NCBI RefSeq assembly: GCF_024168045.1 | Contig: NZ_CP100126.1 | Span: forward strand, 513,501-577,500 | Direction of reading: 5' to 3' | Length of the DNA stretch: 64,000 nucleotides | Source: Dorea longicatena | GTDB taxonomy: Bacteria; Bacillota; Clostridia; Lachnospirales; Lachnospiraceae | Shown here: positions 1 through 8,371 of the stretch, piece after piece | Numbering within the stretch: position 1 is the stretch's first letter | How the letters are laid out: each line of letters begins with the position of its first letter | The notes under the pieces: generated by a model | What the model was told of the DNA's origin: nothing | What the model saw: only the letters and a program-made list of their open reading frames with translations | The model's database searches: none | Program-made: the position numbers and the translations under genes

Positions 1-2
1 AT

Positions 3-587
3 TTTACATATGTAGAAGGAAATGCATCTTATTATACTACTTATTCTATGTGCATTATTATTCCATCCATTATCGGTGCCGCATGTTTTCAACCGGTATT
101 CCGAAAACTTAACAATAAAGGAAGGACAGCTTCGATATTTGCCTTTTTAACAGGTATTTCAATGCTGGCAATGTATTTCTTTAATGTAAAAGATTCAGCA
201 GTTGTATTCTATATTTTGGCAGGTGTTACACAGTTCTTTTTTTCAGGATTTAATACAGCAATCTATGCAATCATTCCGGACTGTGTGGAATACGGAGAAT
301 GGAAAACCGGACTTCGGAATGATGGATTTCAATATGCATTCGTTTCTCTTGGAAATAAGATTGGAATGGCGATCGGTACAGCGATGCTTGCGGCATTACT
401 TGGAAAATATGGATACGTGGCAAATCAGGCACAAAATGATACGGTTATCAGTATTATGAAATATGCATTTACAACCATTCCGGGGATTCTGTGGATTGTA
501 ACAGCTGTTGTATTATTTTTCTACCGGTTAAATAAAAAACGGTATAATGAAATTGTGGAGGATCTGAAGAATGGAAAAAGAGGTTGA
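3..587 (+). CDS. GPH-family sugar:cation symporter, C-terminal part (5' end outside window)
   Basis: The frame is open to the first base of the window, so only the last 194 residues or so are seen. About five hydrophobic segments remain. The conserved stretch IPDCVEYGEWKTGLRNDGFQ followed by a Gly-rich helix is the hallmark of the melibiose/lactose (MelB/LacS, GPH) permease C-terminal half. The family moves sugars or glycosides in symport with Na+ or H+. The next gene's start codon lies inside this gene's last codons, so the two were a transport-kinase operon. Substrate not determinable; sucrose or another fructoside is possible given the fructokinase fragment that follows. Confidence 0.85.
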   Translation, partial: FTYVEGNASYYTTYSMCIIIPSIIGAACFQPVFRKLNNKGRTASIFAFLTGISMLAMYFFNVKDSAVVFYILAGVTQFFFSGFNTAIYAIIPDCVEYGEWKTGLRNDGFQYAFVSLGNKIGMAIGTAMLAALLGKYGYVANQAQNDTVISIMKYAFTTIPGILWIVTAVVLFFYRLNKKRYNEIVEDLKNGKRG

Positions 588-651
588 TATTGTTGCGTTA
601 GGCGAACTGATGATTGATTTTACAGAAGCCGGGGATAGAACGTGGCCGTGA
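571..651 (+). pseudogene. Fructokinase (PfkB family) N-terminal fragment, truncated
   Basis: The ATG at 571 overlaps the transporter stop by 17 bases and starts MEKEVDIVALGELMIDFTEA, the typical first beta strand of bacterial PfkB-type fructokinases. The frame leaves the family after about 21 residues and stops at 649-651. The roughly 290 remaining residues, including the GAGD catalytic motif, are absent. The DNA then continues in another frame as a piece of an unrelated gene, so this is a deletion or insertion junction near 630-640. The stub cannot be an active kinase. Confidence 0.75.
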
Positions 652-805
652 AGAAGGAAGAATCGAAGGTATTAGAGCAATTATACATTTGGCAGAACTT
701 GTTAATCTGGGTAAAAATGAAACAATTCAACAACTGGCTGAAGGAATGCATATGACCACTGAAGAAGCAGAAAAATGGTATAAAGAATATAGAAAACATT
801 CATGA
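632..805 (+). pseudogene. C-terminal fragment of an Rpn/YhgA-like PD-(D/E)XK nuclease-transposase
   Basis: From about 632 the +2 frame reads GIERGREEGRIEGIRAIIHL and ends with a short helix-turn-helix-like tail at 805. Charged RGREEGRxEG repeats followed by a TTEEAEKWYKEY-like tail are typical of the C-terminus of Rpn/YhgA-family recombination-promoting nucleases, which are common in Lachnospiraceae. The N-terminal catalytic domain is missing. The fragment is joined out of frame to the fructokinase stub, consistent with a deletion that removed the end of one gene and the start of the other. Confidence 0.6.
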
Positions 806-850
806 GAAGTTGTTTAATGAGTAGAGTATGCGAAAACGTAACTGAATAAA

Positions 851-922
851 AATATAGAAGCGCTTTCTGTGTATATGAGATCATGGTTAGAAACTTTTAG
901 GCACAGAAAGCGCTTCTATATT
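851..922. repeat. Perfect 21-bp inverted repeat with 30-base loop
   Basis: Bases 851-871 are exactly complementary to 902-922 (core TAGAAGCGCTTTCTGTG), and pairing continues outward with one unpaired A. The loop is 30 bases. It lies between a broken gene (+) and the methyltransferase (-). The right arm is followed by a TTTTATTC stretch, so it could be a long-loop bidirectional terminator. The length and perfection of the arms are also compatible with a small non-autonomous repeat. No gene is visible in 806-956. Confidence 0.7.
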
Positions 923-956
923 TTATTCGGGACCAGGAAATTCAGTTCCTATTGCA

Positions 957-1817
957 TTAAACCGCTTCCCATCTCCCGGAAGCTCCACAAGGCAGCACCA
1001 GTCCGGAATGTGTAACAGGAAGTCCAATCTCCTGTGAATCCACATGTCCGTTCCATTTCTTAAGCTCCGTTCCGAGCATATAGGTCAAAACAGCCGGTGC
1101 AAGTCCGGTTGTGTAAGAATTGACCAAGAAGAATAACGGGTCATCCGACAAAATCTGTGTACACAGTTTGATCAGCGGATGAATTGCATCTTCGATCTTC
1201 CAAATTTCTCCTTTAGGTCCGCGTCCGTATGACGGAGGATCCATAATGATGGCATCATAGTGATTGCCACGGCGGATCTCACGCTCTACGAATTTTACAC
1301 AGTCATCAACCAGCCAGCGGATCGGTCTGTCAGATAATCCGGAAGAGGCTGCATTTTCCTTTGCCCATGCAACCATTCCTTTAGAAGCATCTACATGTGT
1401 AACACTTGCTCCGGCAGCAGCGGATGCGAGAGTAGCTCCACCTGTGTAAGCAAAGAGATTCAGTACTTTGATCGGTCTTCCTGCATTTCTGATCTTCTCA
1501 GAGAACCAGTCCCAGTTCGTTGCCTGTTCCGGGAAAAGTCCAGTGTGCTTGAAGCTGAAAGGCTTCAGATTAAATGTCAGTTCTTTATAATGAATCTGCC
1601 ACTGTTCCGGGAGACTGAAGAATTCCCATTCCCCGCCGCCTTTCTTGCTGCGGTGATAGTGGCCGTTCATATGTTTCCATCCACGCTCGGTTTTCGGGGT
1701 ATCCCAGATAACCTGCGGGTCAGGACGGATCAGAGTGTACTGTCCCCAGCGCTCTAATTTCTCACCTTTACTACAATCTATTACTTCATAATCTTTCCAT
1801 TGATCTGCAATCCACAT
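957..1817 (-). CDS. Class I SAM-dependent rRNA methyltransferase (RlmI/RlmK-like, PUA-less)
   Basis: 286 residues from the ATG at 1817, which has an AGAGG element about 11 bases upstream; an in-frame extension to 2024 has no such site and reads as non-coding. SAM-binding motif I is NLFAYTGGATLASAAAGA (about residue 125), followed by HVDASKGMVAWAKEN. The catalytic motif IV is DPPSYGRGPKGE. The fold resembles the catalytic half of RlmI-type 23S rRNA cytosine methyltransferases but lacks their N-terminal PUA domain. The exact target base is not known. It is transcribed alone, divergent from pstS. Confidence 0.8.
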   Translation of the reverse strand: MWIADQWKDYEVIDCSKGEKLERWGQYTLIRPDPQVIWDTPKTERGWKHMNGHYHRSKKGGGEWEFFSLPEQWQIHYKELTFNLKPFSFKHTGLFPEQATNWDWFSEKIRNAGRPIKVLNLFAYTGGATLASAAAGASVTHVDASKGMVAWAKENAASSGLSDRPIRWLVDDCVKFVEREIRRGNHYDAIIMDPPSYGRGPKGEIWKIEDAIHPLIKLCTQILSDDPLFFLVNSYTTGLAPAVLTYMLGTELKKWNGHVDSQEIGLPVTHSGLVLPCGASGRWEAV

Positions 1818-1998
1818 AGAATTATAATCCTCTTTCTTTTTTATAATGTAAATTTTCTGTTTGTTTTTGTAAATAAGTAATAAGAACATATCAGAAAAAG
1901 CATTTTCAGACAGTCCTGTAGAGGAATTATAGCATGAAAAATTAAGAAATTCAATTTGAAAGCGCACAGTCATAAAATCCGGCTGTGAAAAAAGTGAT

Positions 1999-2103
1999 TT
2001 TACATTTCTATAAAATTTCTGCATACACTTTACATATATTTAACAATCCACGGATTTTGGATTTAACATAGGTCCCTTAAGATAACTATTGTCGAAAGCG
2101 ACA
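1999..2103 (+). promoter_or_regulatory. Candidate PhoP box array and leader hairpin upstream of pstS
   Basis: TTTACA at 2029 and TTAACA at 2040 are 11 bp apart, matching the PhoP-box layout TT(A/T/C)ACA-N5-TT(A/T/C)ACA known from Bacillus. Further copies start at 1999 (TTTACA) and 2063 (TTAACA), with a related TTAAGA at 2077. Downstream, 2090-2103 is a tight hairpin (TGTCG-AAAG-CGACA) that would sit at the 5' end of the mRNA. The operon carries its own PhoP/PhoR-like pair, so autoregulation under phosphate limitation is expected. Confidence 0.6.
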
Positions 2104-2153
2104 GGGAAAAAAATCAGAATGAAAAAAGATGAGAATCTAAGGAGAGTATGATT

Positions 2154-3065
2154 ATGAAGTTGAAAAAGTTTATTGCAATTTTATCAGTAGCAACAATGAC
2201 AGCAGGACTTGCAGTCGGATGTGGAAGCTCCGACAGTGCTTCCTCAGATGACAAGAGCAGCAAGAGTGAAAGCGACTGGGATTCTTCAAATGATATCACA
2301 ATTGTTTCAAGAGAAGATGGCTCAGGAACAAGAGGAGCGTTCATCGAACTTTTCGGGATTGAAGAAAAGAAAGACGGTGAAAAAGTTGATATGACAACAG
2401 ATGATGCACAGATCACAAACAGCACATCCGTAATGCTTACAACAGTAGCCGGAGATGATTATGCAATCGGTTATGTATCACTCGGATCATTAAATGATAC
2501 AGTAAAAGCTTTAAAGATTGACGGAGAAGAAGCTACAGAGCAGAACATCAAAGATGGAAAATATAAAATTTGCAGACCATTTAACATTGCAACAAAGAAA
2601 GGTGCAGATAACGAAGTGGTAAAAGACTTCATTGCTTATATCATGAGTAAAGAAGGACAGCAGGTAATTTCAGACAACGGATATATCGGAGACGATTCAG
2701 CAGAAGCTTATGCGGGAAGCAAGCCATCCGGAAAAGCAGTTGTCGGCGGATCCTCTTCCGTATCACCGGTTATGGAAAAATTGATCGAGGCATATAAGAA
2801 AGTCAATACAGGAGCAGAGATTGAGCTTCAGACTACAGACTCTACAACAGGTATGACATCAGCAATCGATGGAAGTTATGATATCGGAATGGCATCACGT
2901 GAATTACAGGATGAAGAAAAAGATAAACTGGACAGCCAGGTAATTGCTACAGACGGTATTGCAGTTATTGTAAATAAAAACAATACAACAGATGAACTCA
3001 GTAGTGATCAGGTAAAGACAATTTACACTGGTGATGCAACCACATGGGATGAGGTAGTGAAATAA
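2154..3065 (+). CDS. pstS: Phosphate ABC transporter substrate-binding lipoprotein PstS, circularly permuted
   Basis: 303 residues. The ATG at 2154 has AAGGAG 9 bases upstream; the ATG at 2148 is too close to it. A lipoprotein signal peptide ends in the lipobox LAVGC (Cys about 25). The two halves are swapped relative to canonical PstS. SREDGSGTRGAF, normally in the second half, begins at about residue 55. GSSSVSPVMEKL and DIGMASREL, normally N-terminal, follow from about residue 195. The protein ends at TWDEVVK, which in normal PstS leads into SREDGSGTR. All usual phosphate-contact loops are present, so it should still bind phosphate outside the membrane for PstCAB. pstC starts one base after its stop codon. 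Confidence 0.9.
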   Translation: MKLKKFIAILSVATMTAGLAVGCGSSDSASSDDKSSKSESDWDSSNDITIVSREDGSGTRGAFIELFGIEEKKDGEKVDMTTDDAQITNSTSVMLTTVAGDDYAIGYVSLGSLNDTVKALKIDGEEATEQNIKDGKYKICRPFNIATKKGADNEVVKDFIAYIMSKEGQQVISDNGYIGDDSAEAYAGSKPSGKAVVGGSSSVSPVMEKLIEAYKKVNTGAEIELQTTDSTTGMTSAIDGSYDIGMASRELQDEEKDKLDSQVIATDGIAVIVNKNNTTDELSSDQVKTIYTGDATTWDEVVK

Positions 3066-3066
3066 T

Positions 3067-3942
3067 ATGAAATCAAAAGCATGGACAGAGAAATTCATGC
3101 AGGGAGTGTTTGCAGTTGCCGCCTGTGCTTCAGTACTGGCGGTTGCACTCATTTGTATTTTCTTGTTTGCAAATGGAATTCCTGCAATGAGTAAAATCGG
3201 ATTCGGGGAATTCCTGACCGGTGAATTATGGAAACCAAAGAATGACATATACGGAATCTTTCCGATGATCATTGGAAGTCTGTATGTAACGGCCGGCGCA
3301 ATTATCATCGGTGTACCGATTGGAATCCTGACAGCAGTATTCATGGCATTCTACTGTCCGAAAGTAATCTATAAACCACTGAAGATGGCAACAGAACTTC
3401 TGGCAGGAATCCCATCCGTTGTCTATGGATTTTTCGGTCTTGTAGTTCTCGTACCGTGGGTAAGAGAAATCGGAAGAACACTTCATCAGGGTGGAAACGG
3501 AAGCAGTATGATCACAGCATCCATTCTTCTGGGAATGATGATCTTACCAACGATCATCGGACTTACGGAATCTGCGCTTAGAGCAGTTCCTACACAGTAC
3601 TATGAAGGTGCGGTAGCACTTGGCGGAACACATGAAAGAGCAATCTTTACTGTTGTTTTACCGGCAGCCAAATCCGGAGTAGTGGCAGCTATTGTTCTTG
3701 GAATCGGGCGTGCGATCGGAGAGACGATGGCAGTGATCATGGTGGCTGGTAATCAGCCGAGAATGCCGGAAGGAATCTTCAGAGGAGTCAGAACACTGAC
3801 AGCAAATATCGTAATTGAGATGGGATATGCATCCGGACTTCACAGAGAAGCGCTGATTGCAACCGGCGTAGTTCTCTTCGTATTTATCCTTCTTCTGAAC
3901 TTCTGTGTAGCACTTTTGAAGAGGGGGAAGAATTATGAGTAG
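3067..3942 (+). CDS. pstC: Phosphate ABC transporter permease PstC
   Basis: 291 residues with six predicted membrane helices and the binding-protein-dependent permease (EAA) loop EGAVALGGTHERAIFTVVLP followed by GRAIGETMAV. That order is typical of PstC. It forms the membrane channel with PstA. Translation is tightly coupled: it starts one base after the pstS stop, and its last codons overlap the pstA start. Confidence 0.95.
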   Translation: MKSKAWTEKFMQGVFAVAACASVLAVALICIFLFANGIPAMSKIGFGEFLTGELWKPKNDIYGIFPMIIGSLYVTAGAIIIGVPIGILTAVFMAFYCPKVIYKPLKMATELLAGIPSVVYGFFGLVVLVPWVREIGRTLHQGGNGSSMITASILLGMMILPTIIGLTESALRAVPTQYYEGAVALGGTHERAIFTVVLPAAKSGVVAAIVLGIGRAIGETMAVIMVAGNQPRMPEGIFRGVRTLTANIVIEMGYASGLHREALIATGVVLFVFILLLNFCVALLKRGKNYE

Positions 3943-4798
3943 TAATGAAGTAACATGGAAAGATAAGTTAAAAGCATATACCAGAACTCCTGGATCACTG
4001 ATCGTAATGCTTCTTGTCATGCTTTCTGCAATTATGACATTTGCAGTACTTATATTTCTGATCGTATATGTGCTGGCGCATGGTGTTCCGTATTTGAAAC
4101 CATCCATTTTCTCACTTCATTATACATCGGAAAATGCCTCGCTGATGCCGGCATTGATCAACACAGTGATCATGACCCTGTTATCACTTCTGATCGCAGT
4201 TCCATTTGGGATCTTCGCAGCGATCTTCCTTGTGGAATATGCAAAACGTGGGAATAAATTTGTAGAAGTAATCAGACTTACAACAGAGACGCTTCAGGGA
4301 ATTCCATCTATCGTATATGGACTGTTTGGTATGCTGTTCTTTGTAAATACCTGTAAATGGGGATTTTCGATTCTGGCAGGAGCGTTTACTCTTGCGATCA
4401 TGGTATTACCGCTGATCATGAGAAGTACAGAAGAAGCATTGAAATCCGTACCGGATTCTTACAGAGAAGGAAGTTTCGGACTGGGAGCAGGAAAATTACG
4501 TACAGTATTTCGGATCGTACTTCCATCGGCAATACCTGGAATCCTTGCAGGTGTGATCCTGGCGATCGGACGAATCGTCGGAGAGACAGCAGCATTGATC
4601 TATACAGCAGGTACTGTTGCAAAGGTGCCGAAGAATGTATTGAGTTCAGGAAGAACCCTGGCAGTGCACATGTATAATCTGTCAAGTGAAGGCCTTTATA
4701 TGAATCAGGCTTATGCGACGGCTGTAGTACTGCTGGTTCTGGTAGTTGTGATCAATACCCTGTCGGGCATGATCGCCAAACGGATTACAAAAGCATAG
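3935..4798 (+). CDS. pstA: Phosphate ABC transporter permease PstA
   Basis: 287 residues with six membrane helices and the EAA loop EGSFGLGAGKLRTVFRIVLP followed by GRIVGETAAL. It overlaps pstC by 8 bases, with GAGGGGGAAG upstream as ribosome binding site. It partners PstC in the high-affinity phosphate importer. Confidence 0.95.
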   Translation: MSSNEVTWKDKLKAYTRTPGSLIVMLLVMLSAIMTFAVLIFLIVYVLAHGVPYLKPSIFSLHYTSENASLMPALINTVIMTLLSLLIAVPFGIFAAIFLVEYAKRGNKFVEVIRLTTETLQGIPSIVYGLFGMLFFVNTCKWGFSILAGAFTLAIMVLPLIMRSTEEALKSVPDSYREGSFGLGAGKLRTVFRIVLPSAIPGILAGVILAIGRIVGETAALIYTAGTVAKVPKNVLSSGRTLAVHMYNLSSEGLYMNQAYATAVVLLVLVVVINTLSGMIAKRITKA

Positions 4799-4843
4799 CA
4801 GCTGTACAGAGATAAATCAGAAAAAAACAGGAAGGAATCATAC

Positions 4844-5593
4844 ATGAGTAAAATAAGTATCAAGAACATGGAACTTCATTACGGTGATTTCCATGCTCTG
4901 AAAAATGTGAATCTTGAGATAGAAGCGAATAAGATCACAGCATTCATCGGTCCATCCGGATGTGGAAAGTCTACATTATTAAAATCAATCAACCGTATGA
5001 ATGATCTGGTAGAGGGATGTAAGATTGACGGAGAGATTCTTCTGGATGGCAAGGATATTTTCCGTGATATCGATGTAAATTTATTAAGAAAGAGAGTTGG
5101 AATGGTGTTCCAGAAACCGAATCCGTTTCCAATGAGTATCTATGATAATATTGCTTATGGACCAAGAACCCATGGAATACGTTCAAAAGCAAAATTGGAT
5201 GATCTGGTAGAAAAATCTTTAAGAGATGCGGCAATCTGGAATGAATGCAAGGACAGATTAAAGACCAGCGCACTTGGAATGTCAGGCGGCCAGCAGCAGA
5301 GACTTTGTATTGCAAGAGCACTGGCGGTGCAGCCGGAAGTGCTCCTTATGGATGAACCGACATCGGCACTGGATCCTATCTCGACATCTAAGATAGAAGA
5401 CCTTGCGATGGAATTGAAAAAAGATTATACTATCGTTATGGTAACACATAATATGCAGCAGGCGGTACGTGTGTCTGATAATACGGCATTCTTCCTGTTG
5501 GGAGAAGTCATTGAATATAATGAAACAGAAAAATTATTTTCGATTCCGGCAGATAAGAGAACGGAAGATTATATCACAGGGAGGTTTGGCTAG
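4844..5593 (+). CDS. pstB: Phosphate ABC transporter ATP-binding protein PstB
   Basis: 249 residues, the usual PstB length. Walker A is GPSGCGKST (residues about 32-40), the signature is [15 protein letters not shown], and Walker B is [13 protein letters not shown]; the switch His is in MVTHNMQQA. It energises phosphate uptake through PstCA on the cytoplasmic face. A 45-base gap with GGAAGGAATC separates it from pstA; phoU follows after 3 bases. Confidence 0.97.
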   Translation: MSKISIKNMELHYGDFHALKNVNLEIEANKITAFIGPSGCGKSTLLKSINRMNDLVEGCKIDGEILLDGKDIFRDIDVNLLRKRVGMVFQKPNPFPMSIYDNIAYGPRTHGIRSKAKLDDLVEKSLRDAAIWNECKDRLKTSALGMSGGQQQRLCIARALAVQPEVLLMDEPTSALDPISTSKIEDLAMELKKDYTIVMVTHNMQQAVRVSDNTAFFLLGEVIEYNETEKLFSIPADKRTEDYITGRFG

Positions 5594-5596
5594 GAT

Positions 5597-6250
5597 ATGC
5601 GTAATCGGTTTGATCAGCAGCTGGAGTTACTTAATGAGCAGCTTACACGTATGGGTGAATTATGTGAAGTTGCAATCGGAAAAGCAACAACAGCATTAAA
5701 AGAAGGAAGTATGGAACAGGCACAGAAGGTGATCGAGGCAGATGAAGAGATCGATCAGGCAGAGGCAGATATTGAAAGACTTTGTTTGAAACTGCTTCTC
5801 CAGCAGCAGCCTGTGGCAAGAGATTTGAGACAGATTTCAGCGGCATTGAAAATGATCACAGATATGGAACGTATCGGCGATCAGGCTTCGGATATTGCAG
5901 AGATCATCATTACAGAGGAGAAGTCGGAAGCACAGGACATTCCAAAGATCATCAAAATGTCAGAAGCGGCCGGAAAGATGGTGCGTGACAGCGTCAATGC
6001 ATATGTGGAAAAAGACCTTGAACTTTCCAGAAAAGTTATAAAAGATGATGATATCGTGGATGAACTTTTTGAAGAAGTGAAGACAACACTGATCGACTTT
6101 ATTGCGGAAAATAAAGGAGAGCAGGGGGGAGAGGCGATTGATCTGATCATGGTTGCAAAATATCTGGAACGTATCGCAGACCATGCAACAAATATCGCAG
6201 AGTGGGTGGAATTCTCTATCACAGGAATCCACAAGGCTTCTGTAGTATAA
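5597..6250 (+). CDS. phoU: Phosphate signalling protein PhoU
   Basis: 217 residues, all-helical, with two PhoU repeats. Each carries the metal-binding E/DxxxD signature (MERIGDQASDIAE near residue 95 and LERIADHATNIAEW near 195). PhoU couples the state of the Pst transporter to the PhoR-type kinase and damps signalling when phosphate is plentiful. It lies between pstB and the two-component genes, as expected for a sensing complex. Confidence 0.95.
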   Translation: MRNRFDQQLELLNEQLTRMGELCEVAIGKATTALKEGSMEQAQKVIEADEEIDQAEADIERLCLKLLLQQQPVARDLRQISAALKMITDMERIGDQASDIAEIIITEEKSEAQDIPKIIKMSEAAGKMVRDSVNAYVEKDLELSRKVIKDDDIVDELFEEVKTTLIDFIAENKGEQGGEAIDLIMVAKYLERIADHATNIAEWVEFSITGIHKASVV

Positions 6251-6266
6251 AGAAGGAGAAAGAGGA

Positions 6267-6941
6267 ATGATTTTTTGTGTAGAAGATGACAGTAACATAC
6301 GGGAACTGGTGGTGTATACCCTGGAGAGCACAGGGTTTCAGGCGCGCGGATTCGAAGATGGAAGTTCATTCCTTGAAGCTCTGGCATTAGAGACGCCAGA
6401 GCTTGTTTTGCTTGATATTATGCTGCCGGGAGAAGACGGAATGGAGCTTTTGAGTAAGTTAAAAGCATCTAAGAAAACGAGAGAGATTCCGGTCATCATG
6501 GTTACAGCCAAGGGAGCAGAATACGATAAGGTAAAAGGATTGGATGCCGGTGCGGATGATTATGTTACAAAACCATTTGGCATGATGGAGTTGATCTCAC
6601 GTATCAAGGCTGTATTAAGACGCAGCGCAAATGGAAGCATATCCGGAGAGGATGCATTTGAGATCGGAGAGATCCGGCTGGATCCGAAGAAGCATGAAGT
6701 GACCGTTCACGGAGAAGTGGTGAACCTGACACTGAAAGAGTATGAATTATTGAAACGCCTGATGAAGAATTCGAATATTGTCCTTACCAGAGACCAGCTT
6801 CTGGAAGATATCTGGGGATATGATTTCGATGGGGAGACGAGAACCGTGGATGTGCATGTCAGAACTTTAAGACAGAAGCTTGGAGATGCAGGCGAACAGA
6901 TTGAGACGGTCCGCGGAGTCGGATACCGTATGAGCAGGTAA
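6267..6941 (+). CDS. OmpR-family response regulator of the Pho locus (PhoP/PhoB/RegX3-like)
   Basis: 224 residues. The N-terminal receiver has acidic pair EDD at 6-8, phospho-acceptor Asp in LLDIMLPGEDG (about 51), and switch/Lys residues in VTAKG and TKPFG. The C-terminal winged helix ends in TRTVDVHVRTLRQKLG and TVRGVGYRMSR, typical of OmpR/PhoB DNA-binding domains. It is 16 bases downstream of phoU and 4 bases upstream of the kinase. It is the likely reader of the TTTACA/TTAACA repeats ahead of pstS. Confidence 0.92.
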   Translation: MIFCVEDDSNIRELVVYTLESTGFQARGFEDGSSFLEALALETPELVLLDIMLPGEDGMELLSKLKASKKTREIPVIMVTAKGAEYDKVKGLDAGADDYVTKPFGMMELISRIKAVLRRSANGSISGEDAFEIGEIRLDPKKHEVTVHGEVVNLTLKEYELLKRLMKNSNIVLTRDQLLEDIWGYDFDGETRTVDVHVRTLRQKLGDAGEQIETVRGVGYRMSR

Positions 6942-6945
6942 TAAT

Positions 6946-8268
6946 ATGAAACAAAGTATGAGAAAAAAGATCCAAAGCAGCATGATTCTTGTCATTACCC
7001 TGACGATGCTCATAGCTTATGCGATCACCACGCTGGTTGTATATCGCCAGACGATCCATATCATGGAAGGAGAGGTAAGACAGGAAGCGGACTATATTAA
7101 CGTAGCACTCGACACTTCCGGGGAGTCTTATCTGAAGACGATGGATAACGTGCATGCGGACACAAGAATTACCCTGATCGATCCGGATGGTAAGGTGAAA
7201 TATGACTCAAAAGAAGATGATGTAACCCTTCAGAATCACAAGAACCGGCCGGAAGTAAAAGCTGCGCTGAAAAACGGAAGTGGTCAGGATATCCGTGAAT
7301 CGAATACATTGAATAAAGAGATGTTCTATTATGCAGTGAAATTGGAAAATGGAGATATCCTGCGAGTATCAAAGACGGTAGATACTGCATTACGGACAGC
7401 AATGAAGGTATTCCCGGCGATGGGGTTGATCACACTGATCATGCTGGCTTTTGCAGGAATCCTTGTAAAATGGCAGGTAACGAGACTGATCCGCCCGATC
7501 AACAGACTGGATCTTGAGAATCCATTGGAGAATGACGTGTACGAAGAATTAACACCTCTTTTACAGAGTATCGACAAGCAGAATAAAGAAAAAGATGCAG
7601 TTGCCAATATGAGAAAAGAATTCTCGGCAAATGTATCTCACGAGCTGAAGACACCGCTTACGTCAATTTCAGGTTACGCAGAAATCATGAAAAGCGGACT
7701 GGTAAAGCCGGAAGATATGAAAGGTTTTGCGGAAAGAATCTATAATGAAGCAAGACGTCTGATCACTTTGGTAGAAGATATCATCAAGTTATCAAAACTG
7801 GATGAGGGCAATGTGCAGCTGGAAAAAGAAGAAGTAGATCTCTATAAGCTGACGAGGGAGATTCTGACCAGACTTTCACCACAGGCAGCGAAGCGGAAAG
7901 TGCATGTAGAGGTGACGGGAGAACCGGTAGAGTATGTGGGTATCCGTCAGATCCTGGATGAGATGATTTACAATATCTGTGAAAATGCGATCAAGTATAA
8001 CAAAGAAGGCGGAAAATTAATCGTCTGGGTAGGCAATACCCTGCAGGGAAAGAAGGTCTGCGTTACGGATACCGGAATCGGAATCCCGGAGAATGAGACG
8101 GACCGTATCTTTGAACGTTTTTATCGTGTAGACAAAAGCCATTCTAAAGAAACAGGTGGAACAGGTCTTGGACTGTCTATCGTAAAGCATGGAGCAATGC
8201 TTCATGGGGCGAAGATCCATGTGGACAGTAAACTGGGTGAAGGTACGAAGATAGAACTTATATTTTAA
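6946..8268 (+). CDS. Sensor histidine kinase of the Pho locus (PhoR-like)
   Basis: 440 residues: an N-terminal membrane helix (about 10-35), an extracytoplasmic segment of about 115 residues, a second helix (about 150-170), then a HisKA H-box SHELKTPLTS (about 231) and an HATPase domain with N-box NAIKY, G1 DTGIG and G2 GTGLGLSI. There is no clear PAS domain, so input probably comes through the Pst/PhoU complex and the outer loop. It is the last gene of the Pho operon; a new promoter-like region follows. Confidence 0.92.
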   Translation: MKQSMRKKIQSSMILVITLTMLIAYAITTLVVYRQTIHIMEGEVRQEADYINVALDTSGESYLKTMDNVHADTRITLIDPDGKVKYDSKEDDVTLQNHKNRPEVKAALKNGSGQDIRESNTLNKEMFYYAVKLENGDILRVSKTVDTALRTAMKVFPAMGLITLIMLAFAGILVKWQVTRLIRPINRLDLENPLENDVYEELTPLLQSIDKQNKEKDAVANMRKEFSANVSHELKTPLTSISGYAEIMKSGLVKPEDMKGFAERIYNEARRLITLVEDIIKLSKLDEGNVQLEKEEVDLYKLTREILTRLSPQAAKRKVHVEVTGEPVEYVGIRQILDEMIYNICENAIKYNKEGGKLIVWVGNTLQGKKVCVTDTGIGIPENETDRIFERFYRVDKSHSKETGGTGLGLSIVKHGAMLHGAKIHVDSKLGEGTKIELIF

Positions 8269-8283
8269 AAAATAACAGAAGTT

Positions 8284-8338
8284 TTTAAGAAATCTTAAGA
8301 ATTATTTGCGTATGTCTTTAAGAAACGAAGCCTACAAT
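8284..8338 (+). promoter_or_regulatory. Candidate Pho-regulated promoter of the glycosyltransferase/YfhO operon
   Basis: TTAAGAA occurs at 8285, 8295 and 8318 on the + strand. The third copy is about 15 bp upstream of a good -10 (TACAAT, 8333-8338), where a poor -35 would otherwise be. The motif resembles the 11-bp-spaced TTAAG array before the Na/Pi cotransporter at 27.59 kb. This suggests the operon is activated by the neighbouring response regulator rather than only by read-through. Confidence 0.4.
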
Positions 8339-8371
8339 AGCATCAAGAAAAAGATGAGGAGGCTTATTGTT

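Noticed and set aside
1818..2024. Longer methyltransferase start at 2024 adding 69 residues
   Set aside because: The added residues are low-complexity and unlike the family, while the ATG at 1817 has a ribosome binding site; the region instead holds pstS control sequences.
8306..8371. Glycosyltransferase start at the TTG at 8306
   Set aside because: This would put the -10 and the third TTAAGAA inside the gene; GAGGAGG clearly serves the ATG at 8372.
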